A stretch of DNA of 39,489 nt from Planctomycetota bacterium (GTDB taxonomy: Bacteria; Planctomycetota; Planctomycetia; Pirellulales; UBA1268): the NCBI GenBank assembly GCA_003669605.1, contig QWOP01000007.1, forward strand, positions 1-39,489, read 5' to 3'. The notes below the pieces were generated by a model. The model saw only the letters and a program-made list of their open reading frames with translations. It had not been told where the DNA came from and made no database searches. Position numbers and translations under genes: made by a program. This document shows positions 33,371 through 39,489 of the stretch, piece by piece. Every line of letters begins with the position of its first letter. Positions within the stretch are counted from its first letter, which is position 1.

Positions 33371-34243
33371 TCAAACGCGGGTGGCCGCCGGTCGGCGGCC
33401 GTAGATCAGCCAGTGTCTGGCGAAAACTTCGGGGGCCTGCTGGTAGCGGTGGGTGGCAAAACCCCGTTCCACAAGCAATTGCTCCATCCGTTGGCACGAT
33501 TCGACGCCATCGTGCACCTCCACGATCGCCTGGCGGATCAGCGGCCAGTGAACGTCGTCGATGCCCGCCAAGGCATCGAACTCCGCTCCTTCGACATCGA
33601 GTTTGAGTAGATCGATCTGCTCGACTCCCGCGGCGCGGATGCTGTCGGAGAGTCGCACCAACCGGCAAGCCACTCGCTTCGACCGCTGGAACCAGCGTCT
33701 GATCACCTCAGCGCAGCCGAGCGACACCCAACGGGGGAAGAGATCGACCGCCGGTCCTAGCCGGCGCTTGATTTCGCCGAGGATAAAACGGTTGGATTCC
33801 TCGTGGGCCACGGGACTGTCATCGGGATACATCGACGAACTGGTGCTCGTCAGCGGATAAAAGGTGAACTCCGCCGTCCCCTCGCGGTTGGAGGCTCCGG
33901 CGTGATGGAGGCGGACATCGAGGCGCGAGTGGCGGGCAACGTTTGCCCGCAGCGCCGCGAACGTGGCAGGAATCGGCTCGAATGCGTGGACAGTTCCCTG
34001 AGAGATGCGATCGCCGACCCACAGCACTGCCAGGCCGACGTTCGCCCCCACATCGAACACCGTCGCTCCCTCGGGGAGATCGACGCCGAACATTGCGTAG
34101 ATCTGTTCGACGAAGATCTCATCGTAAGCAATGCGGGTGTTGTCACCACACAGGGTCAGCACCTGTCGGCCGTCAGGCAAGGTCATCGTTCGCAGCCCGC
34201 CGGTCAGCGCGGGCTGGGGAAGTCGTTCGCTGTGGCGGATCAT
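33371..34243 (-). CDS. FkbM-family methyltransferase
   Basis: 290 residues from ATG 34243, overlapping the upstream stop as ATGA. Class I SAM-dependent methyltransferase of the FkbM type: ATVFDVGANVGLAVLWVGDRI (SAM-binding, 61-80), VHAFEPIPATFAALRANVARH, RLHHAGASNREGTAEFTF, IDLLKLDVEGAEFDALAGI, AIVEVHD. These phrases are the FkbM hallmark, usually O-methylation of polyketide hydroxyls. The C-terminus (GFATHRYQQAPEVFARHWLIYGRRP) is short. Tailoring of the polyketide-like product is inferred from position. Confidence 0.93.
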   Translation of the reverse strand: MIRHSERLPQPALTGGLRTMTLPDGRQVLTLCGDNTRIAYDEIFVEQIYAMFGVDLPEGATVFDVGANVGLAVLWVGDRISQGTVHAFEPIPATFAALRANVARHSRLDVRLHHAGASNREGTAEFTFYPLTSTSSSMYPDDSPVAHEESNRFILGEIKRRLGPAVDLFPRWVSLGCAEVIRRWFQRSKRVACRLVRLSDSIRAAGVEQIDLLKLDVEGAEFDALAGIDDVHWPLIRQAIVEVHDGVESCQRMEQLLVERGFATHRYQQAPEVFARHWLIYGRRPAATRV

Positions 34244-35391
34244 GCCGCGCCCTCCGTCGGTCGGCACACCGGCACGGCTGCGGCTGATTGGCTGGCGTTC
34301 ATCTGCGCCAGGAGCCACTTCTGAAAGTGGGTGATCCGCTCCTCGCGACGGGAGATCAACCCCGGGCCGGGGTGCACCGGAGACTCAAGCCCCTGCTGCA
34401 CCTGCGGCAAGAGCGCCATATCCTCCGACACAATCTTTTTCCAGGTCGGCAACTCCGACACGGCCAGACGGCGGGCAATGAGGTCTGGGAGCGTGCGCGT
34501 GCCCGACTGACCAACGACACTGCGGTAGGAGATGCGGCACGAACGCGGGCCGGTGGGGGTCACCGACTGGAAGCCACCGCCGAAGTCGATCGACATCCGC
34601 AGCAGTCCAGGGTGGATGTGGCTGTGGCAGTAATCGGCTGAGACATCCTTCCCCATGCCTCTCCCGACACGCTGCTTAAGACGGGTCCAGGCGGAATCGG
34701 GGCTGCGAACAGTGAACCGCGATCCCCCCTCCCACAGTTCGTGGCGGCAATCGCTCTCGGTGGGTGATGCACCGATCGTAGCGGCATGGATGGTGCCGAC
34801 GTGATAACTCTCCAAACTGTTTTCAACGACCGCCTTCCAGTTCACCGGCAGATCAACATCCTCGCGCCAGATCGGCCGGGAGATGCAGTCGATACTCGCC
34901 TCCAGACGGCCGTGCTCCTCCTCGCCGAGCCATTCGCGTACGGGGGGCGCTGCGTTGTCAAACGTGATAAAGAGCACTGCACCGGCTTGGTCGAGGCGAA
35001 GTTGGTCGAGGCCTAGTTTCCCCTTTTCAAGCGGGCGGAAACTGGGAGCATCGGGGATCCGTCGGGTCATCCCGCTGTCGTCGAATTCCCAACCGTGGTA
35101 CTCACAGCGGAGCTGCGGACAAATGCCGCAGGCACGCTGCGTGAGTTTCGCCATCCGGTGGGGACAGACATTCCGGTAGGCGTGGAAACCATCCCCTCCA
35201 CGCCGCACCATCACCGGGCCGCCAACATGATCGAAGGTGATAAAGTGCCCCTCGCGAGGCATCTCCTGGACCAAGGCCACCGCCCACCAGGCGGGGTGAA
35301 AAACCAACTTTCGTTCCCGCTGGTACCAGTCGTCGTCGTGGTAGGCACTTGCGGGAAGCAATTGCGGCAGATGGGTGTCGCTTACGAACAT
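34240..35391 (-). CDS. Rieske non-haem iron oxygenase (ring-hydroxylating-type alpha subunit)
   Basis: 383 residues from ATG 35391; the frame extends 41 codons upstream but overlaps the PPTase gene and is not protein-like. Rieske [2Fe-2S] ligands: Cys76-Pro-His78 and Cys96-xx-His99 (CEYHGW). A second Cys pair (CGIC) lies between. The mononuclear iron facial triad is visible: His197 and His202 (ENSLESYHVGTIH) with Asp324 (SEDMALLPQVQQG). These features are those of alpha subunits that hydroxylate or demethylate with O2. No ferredoxin or reductase gene is adjacent, so electron donors come from elsewhere. The gene is inside the polyketide-like operon, overlapping the FkbM gene, and likely hydroxylates its lipid product. 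Confidence 0.95.
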   Translation of the reverse strand: MFVSDTHLPQLLPASAYHDDDWYQRERKLVFHPAWWAVALVQEMPREGHFITFDHVGGPVMVRRGGDGFHAYRNVCPHRMAKLTQRACGICPQLRCEYHGWEFDDSGMTRRIPDAPSFRPLEKGKLGLDQLRLDQAGAVLFITFDNAAPPVREWLGEEEHGRLEASIDCISRPIWREDVDLPVNWKAVVENSLESYHVGTIHAATIGASPTESDCRHELWEGGSRFTVRSPDSAWTRLKQRVGRGMGKDVSADYCHSHIHPGLLRMSIDFGGGFQSVTPTGPRSCRISYRSVVGQSGTRTLPDLIARRLAVSELPTWKKIVSEDMALLPQVQQGLESPVHPGPGLISRREERITHFQKWLLAQMNASQSAAAVPVCRPTEGAA

Positions 35392-36041
35392 CGCGTTCGC
35401 TCCTCTCCGCTGCCACTGGCGACTGCTGCCTGCCGAGGGTGCTCGGCGCAGGCAATGGCTACCAGGTACCGGCCGACGTTGAAAAACCGTCCGCTCCCGT
35501 GTGCGGTGCACCACTCATCGCGGAGCGTCCACTCGAAACTATCGGACGAGCCAGTCCGCACCGACACGGCAAGCGGCCGGAAGGTGGTGTCGATCCCGGC
35601 AGCCTTGTAGGCCGACTCCTTAGCCGACCACACCAAGGGACGCGCGGCATCGGTGGCATTGGCGGCCCCGCAATCGTCTGAGAGCCAGTGATCGAGTCCC
35701 GGACCGGCGACGGCGGGATCAACGATATCGATCCCCACGTTGCCCTGCGAACAGACGGCCGCACCAACCATCCCCCGTTCGTGTGCCAGCGACACCGACA
35801 CCTCAAGCAAGCCGGCATCGCCCATCGCCACCGGTCGGCCCGAAGGGAGCAGGGACGCGATCCGCACTCCGTGCCGCGGCAGGCCGGCATGGGCCGCGAC
35901 CACCGCTTCACCGAGCCGACGGGCAGCCGCCGACAGCGATTCCCCCGGTGCCGGGACAGAAAACGCGGCGTCGATGCGCCAGTCGCCGATCACCAATCCC
36001 CGTTCGACGTGACCGTTGCCGGGATGGATGACTGCGATCAT
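35382..36041 (-). CDS. 4'-phosphopantetheinyl transferase (Sfp type)
   Basis: 219 residues from ATG 36041, overlapping the synthase stop (ATGA). It converts apo-ACP to holo-ACP with CoA. Family motifs: VSVSLAHERG (82-91), GIDIVD with magnesium-binding Asp (103-108) and WSAKESAYKAAG (138-149). Length suits the Sfp class rather than AcpS. The C-terminal tail is Gly/Arg-rich. Its position directly downstream of a PKS-like gene indicates it activates the carrier protein of this system. HetI occupies the same role in heterocyst-glycolipid loci. Confidence 0.92.
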   Translation of the reverse strand: MIAVIHPGNGHVERGLVIGDWRIDAAFSVPAPGESLSAAARRLGEAVVAAHAGLPRHGVRIASLLPSGRPVAMGDAGLLEVSVSLAHERGMVGAAVCSQGNVGIDIVDPAVAGPGLDHWLSDDCGAANATDAARPLVWSAKESAYKAAGIDTTFRPLAVSVRTGSSDSFEWTLRDEWCTAHGSGRFFNVGRYLVAIACAEHPRQAAVASGSGEERTRCS

Positions 36042-39000
36042 AAGGGGCGGCTCCGCTCCGACGGCATAACCGCCAAATGGAGACCGTCGAGGGCGACGAG
36101 TGCCCTTCCGTCGGCACCGTAGATGACGAAGTCATAAACCGATTCCCGATCGTCCTGGGAACGGAACACCATCTGCACGGTGCATTTTTCCCCGGCTGCC
36201 GCCTGGGCGACAAACCGCAACCGCTCAAACCGCAGCGGAACCTCAACGCGTTTGCCGCAGAGAATGTATGAGTAGACAGCACATCCCACGATCGCCCCGT
36301 CGAGCAGCGCCGCGGGAACCGTCCACCCGGCGGCGCCGCGGGGCTGGGCCACAGCCGCCATCTCGGGAGCCACCAGCCGCCCCCAGCCACCGCGGCGGTC
36401 GAGAAACAGCCCGGTGAGCGTGCGGAAGGCCGGACCGTGCCACATCGGGCCATCGTCCCGGTAGATCATCGGGTTGAATGGAAAGAGCATGTCGTCCAGT
36501 GGAGTGGTGATCGGCTCCGCAGGACCGCGGGACACCCTGCCTGAGAAGTGCACCCGCTCGCCATCAGCGTCGCGATGGCCGCTGCGCACCGCCGACCAGC
36601 CCTGTGCGCTCACTGCGGCTCCCGGATCGGTCGCCACTCCGGTTACCTCAACCCGCATCTCACGGGACTGATCCGTGGGGAAAACCACCGGGCGTTCGAC
36701 GACGAACTCCCTCATCTCCTCCACCCGGTCACAGGCACCGGAGGCGATCGCCGCCTGGGCGAGCATCTCAGCACCCATCACCGCCGGCAGCAGAGGATGG
36801 CCATTTTGCCGATGTTCCCGGAGGAAAACGTCCAGCAGCGGATCGAGAGACATCGTCACGTTGGTCGAGTTCTCTGCGCGTGCGACCGTGCCGACGAGGC
36901 TGCCGCGATTCCCCTGTGGCCAACCTGCTGCAGGAATCGCCGACCCCGCCGAGAAAACCGGTGCGGATACGGCGTCGAGGACAAACACCGGTTCGGTGAC
37001 GAGCACCTCGGCATCGGGCAGGCCGGCCTCGATCTCGGCGAGGAACCGCGCCACTCCCTCTGAGAGCGGCATGAATTTCATGCCAAACTGTTCGAGCACG
37101 AAGCGGCTCTCGGGCCGACTGGCCATTCCCACTTCGTCCCAGGCATGCCAGTGGAATACCGTCGCCCGCACCCCTGGCCGATCCTGGCGGAGGCGGCCGA
37201 CGATCTTGGCGAGCATGTCGTTTGCCAAGGAATAATCTGCCTGTCCCATCCCACCGAGCCTGCCACTGGTCGATCCGAAGGCCACCACACTCTCCAGGGC
37301 CACCGCGTCAACGGTCGCCAGCAGATGTTCCAGACCGATGCACTTCGGCCCCAGCGTGGCCTCGAGTCCGTCGAGCGTCTTCTTCTCGAACCGACAGGCT
37401 GCTTCGTAGCCCGCTCCATGGACGATCCCGCGGATCGGCCCGATCTCCCGCGCCAGTCGCTCCACCAGCGTCCGCACAGCGGTGCCGTCGGCCAGGTCGC
37501 AAGCCTCGTAGCGGGCGTTGACCCCGGCGGCCCGAAATTTCTCCAGCCCGCTGGCGATCTCGATCGATTTCTCGACATCCCGCCAGGCACGGCGCGGGTC
37601 CCCGCCTGCGGCCTTGGCGTCGAGCATGATCTTCCCCTTCAGATTCCGCAGTCCCGCCTCGTCGAGTGTCAGCCAGGTGGCGTCCACAGACTGAGGACGT
37701 GTGGAGCCGACAAGCACCAGCGACAGACCATGGCGGCGTCCCAGTTCACGGGCACACGCCGCAGTCACGCCACGGGCACCTCCAGTGACCAGCCAGACAC
37801 TTCCCCGCGCCAGTCCGGCCAGAGGCCTTTGGGAGAGCGGGCCGCCGAGCGTGGCGACCACCGTCTGTCGAACGCCGTTCACCCACCCCACTTCCACCGG
37901 CCCCCCGCGACTGGCGATTTCATCGAGTGTCCGCCGGGCCACGTCGGCGGCTAAGGCGGAAGGGGGAAAGTCGACGACGCGCACCTGGACGAGCGGGTAT
38001 TCACGAGCAAGGTTCTTGAACAAGCCACTGAAGGCCCCTCCGGTAACACATCCGATGTGACCGCCGAGCCCAAAGTCTCCCCCCAACGCAGTCACGGCGG
38101 TGAGTGTCGCCCGCTGACTGTCGCCCGCCCGGGTGCGGCAGGCGAGCCACCGCTGACAGGCGAAGTAGCCGGCGACGAGTGTCCGAGAGCGACTCTCGAC
38201 CCAGGTCCGTGCCGGATGCCACGGCGTCGCGATCACCACGTGCAGGACAGGCCCCTGGGCCTCGGCGGCATCGACGGCCGACACCGCTTCGGCCTGCGAC
38301 CCGCACCGGGCGACAATCGCCTGGGCACCGCGGGCACGCAGCGCCGCCGCGAGGTCCACCGCGAGATCAGCGGAGGTGTTCGTGGCGGCGATGATCAGCA
38401 CTCGCTCTCCCTTAAGATCACGATCGAGCACTGCCGATCCGAGGGACTGAAGTCCCAAGCCGTAGCGCCCCGTGACACCGTTCACTTCCTGGGGAGCGGC
38501 AGGCGCCGTCTGCCGCCGCGGGACATCTGCCCACAGGCAAGTGGCGGAGTCGAGCGTCGCTGCTGACAGCCACGGGCCACGCGGACCGCCGGCGAAGGCC
38601 TGCCGGCCGGCGACTGTGCTCCCGCAGACCATCCACGTGGCGGTTGCCGAGAGTCCATCACGCACCCCCACTCCCGCCACAGGATCGAGCAGGCGTCCAA
38701 GCGCCACCCCACCTGCCCCATCGCCCGCCACGCGGAGCAGCGCCGTGAGCGGAGCGAGTTGGTGTGCACAAAGCCCCACAGATTTGACCCGTCCGTCGCC
38801 GCCAATCTCCTGGAGGTTGCCCTGGCGGGTGTCGGCAATGAAGAGCCTGCCGGCAAGGGGAGCTACCCCAGCCAAAACAGTCGCGGCGTCCGCGACAGAA
38901 CTGCAGTTAAGCGCCATCTCGACGGCACTTGTCAGAGGAAATCCTGAAGTCATCGACTGGCAGGCGGCGATCACCACCAGGCCAGCGTCATTCCAGCCGG

Positions 39001-39489
39001 CCAGGCCACCCGGGAGTCCTTTGACACCCACAAGCGTCATCCGCCGGCCGCTTGATTCAATTTCCTGACAGGACGGATCGGCGTGGCGACCGAAACCGAG
39101 GGCCAACCCGAGGACACTGCCGGCATCCATCGACAGGGCACTGTCAAATCCACCCAGAGCAGCGGCAGGATCCGCGAGCCCGGCAGCAAGCACTGCTCGA
39201 TCAACCCGGGCCCCCTCGGCAACTCCCGACAGATATTTTTCCACCACATCAGGGAGACCGCTCCAAGGCGTCGTGCTGTGGCGCTCGGCCGCAGAGGCGA
39301 CCATTTCACGGGCCCAGAGTCGAATGGCTGTGGCATGCCGGGCACCGTCGGCACGGCCGCGTTCGAAGTCGGCGCTTCCTACGGACGGCGGCAGGTCACC
39401 AACGCTCGTTCGACCGACCCCGTTCCCCGGGGCAAGGACGCCAGCACTTCCGCCACCGATCCGCGGCAGCATGTAGTCGCGGAGATGGC
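36038..39489 (-). CDS. Multidomain polyketide/fatty-acid synthase-like protein (KR, DH; C45-like domain), 5' end outside window
   Basis: Open to the window edge; residues are numbered from ATG 39472, but the frame continues upstream. Residues about 20-315 resemble a C45 acyltransferase/Ntn-hydrolase: GSADFERGRADGARHATAIRLW, YLSGVAEGARVDRAVLAAGLAD, GLPGGLAGWNDAGLVVIA, GRLFIADTRQGNLQEI; where GCT/GCS is expected it reads GGFDS, so the nucleophile is missing. Residues 350-545 look like a structural (psi) KR subdomain. Residues 555-785 are an active-type KR: LVTGGARGVT, Ser734/736 and Tyr747. Residues 870-1140 are a double-hotdog DH: His892 (NGHPLLPAVMG) and Asp1058 (ALLDGA). No KS, AT or ACP is visible; they would be upstream or in other genes. 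The KR wording is close to PfaA/Hgl-type synthases. Confidence 0.85.
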   Translation of the reverse strand, partial: HLRDYMLPRIGGGSAGVLAPGNGVGRTSVGDLPPSVGSADFERGRADGARHATAIRLWAREMVASAAERHSTTPWSGLPDVVEKYLSGVAEGARVDRAVLAAGLADPAAALGGFDSALSMDAGSVLGLALGFGRHADPSCQEIESSGRRMTLVGVKGLPGGLAGWNDAGLVVIAACQSMTSGFPLTSAVEMALNCSSVADAATVLAGVAPLAGRLFIADTRQGNLQEIGGDGRVKSVGLCAHQLAPLTALLRVAGDGAGGVALGRLLDPVAGVGVRDGLSATATWMVCGSTVAGRQAFAGGPRGPWLSAATLDSATCLWADVPRRQTAPAAPQEVNGVTGRYGLGLQSLGSAVLDRDLKGERVLIIAATNTSADLAVDLAAALRARGAQAIVARCGSQAEAVSAVDAAEAQGPVLHVVIATPWHPARTWVESRSRTLVAGYFACQRWLACRTRAGDSQRATLTAVTALGGDFGLGGHIGCVTGGAFSGLFKNLAREYPLVQVRVVDFPPSALAADVARRTLDEIASRGGPVEVGWVNGVRQTVVATLGGPLSQRPLAGLARGSVWLVTGGARGVTAACARELGRRHGLSLVLVGSTRPQSVDATWLTLDEAGLRNLKGKIMLDAKAAGGDPRRAWRDVEKSIEIASGLEKFRAAGVNARYEACDLADGTAVRTLVERLAREIGPIRGIVHGAGYEAACRFEKKTLDGLEATLGPKCIGLEHLLATVDAVALESVVAFGSTSGRLGGMGQADYSLANDMLAKIVGRLRQDRPGVRATVFHWHAWDEVGMASRPESRFVLEQFGMKFMPLSEGVARFLAEIEAGLPDAEVLVTEPVFVLDAVSAPVFSAGSAIPAAGWPQGNRGSLVGTVARAENSTNVTMSLDPLLDVFLREHRQNGHPLLPAVMGAEMLAQAAIASGACDRVEEMREFVVERPVVFPTDQSREMRVEVTGVATDPGAAVSAQGWSAVRSGHRDADGERVHFSGRVSRGPAEPITTPLDDMLFPFNPMIYRDDGPMWHGPAFRTLTGLFLDRRGGWGRLVAPEMAAVAQPRGAAGWTVPAALLDGAIVGCAVYSYILCGKRVEVPLRFERLRFVAQAAAGEKCTVQMVFRSQDDRESVYDFVIYGADGRALVALDGLHLAVMPSERSRPL

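Overview
The window is high-GC DNA, almost certainly from a member of the Planctomycetota (Pirellulales-like). The signs are a Gly-rich-tailed Rho, a DUF1080 protein with signal peptide, a secreted thioredoxin-like/YHS-like protein, a bacterial MfnB homologue, many atypical or absent Shine-Dalgarno sequences, and an hgl/pfa-like reductive polyketide locus. No mobile element, rRNA, CRISPR array or plasmid/phage hallmark was recognised. One tRNA gene is present.

Layout. Bases 1-2.7 kb hold the 3' part of a disordered Arg/Gly/Asp-rich protein, a conserved hypothetical and a possible 68-residue protein. Bases 2.8-4.3 kb encode Rho, followed by about 1.2 kb with no recognisable gene but several small tandem duplications and hairpins. 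Bases 5.5-6.9 kb encode an exported thioredoxin-fold/YHS-like protein. Bases 6.9-10.25 kb are a glpD-glpK operon on the minus strand, divergent from an exported STN-like protein (10.5-11.6 kb). Bases 11.6-14.9 kb are a minus-strand group: membrane protein, MfnB-type aldehyde synthase, PHA-granule-type protein, and a TPR protein whose signal-peptide part lies in another frame (apparent frameshift). Bases 15.2-20.1 kb are a plus-strand run: NhaD/ArsB-type antiporter, RNase D, DUF1080 protein, DUF2293 protein, and a GGQ release-factor-like protein. Bases 20.2-23.9 kb (minus) hold Tag glycosylase, a DUF1330 protein and a secreted beta-propeller/glycosidase-like fusion. Bases 24.1-30.7 kb (plus) are an AddB/AddA-type pair for double-strand-break processing, then a tRNA-Ser(CGA) on the minus strand.

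From 39.5 down to 31.0 kb, all on the minus strand and largely with ATGA overlaps, runs a reductive polyketide/fatty-acid-like operon. It contains a multidomain synthase with KR and DH (5' end outside the window), a Sfp-type phosphopantetheinyl transferase, a Rieske oxygenase, an FkbM methyltransferase, a FabL-like enoyl reductase with the Y-x6-K signature, and a thioester-reductase-like SDR. The set suggests ACP activation, chain reduction and dehydration, enoyl reduction, reductive release and tailoring by hydroxylation and methylation. It recalls heterocyst-glycolipid or PUFA-synthase loci. The most unusual point is that the synthase carries, ahead of its KR, what looks like a whole C45 (penicillin acyltransferase-type Ntn-hydrolase) domain without the expected nucleophilic cysteine.

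Also notable is a roughly 38-bp sequence shared by two divergent intergenic regions (near 10.4 and 15.1 kb), each with strong hairpin potential. All functional calls rest on reading motifs by eye; no database search was possible.
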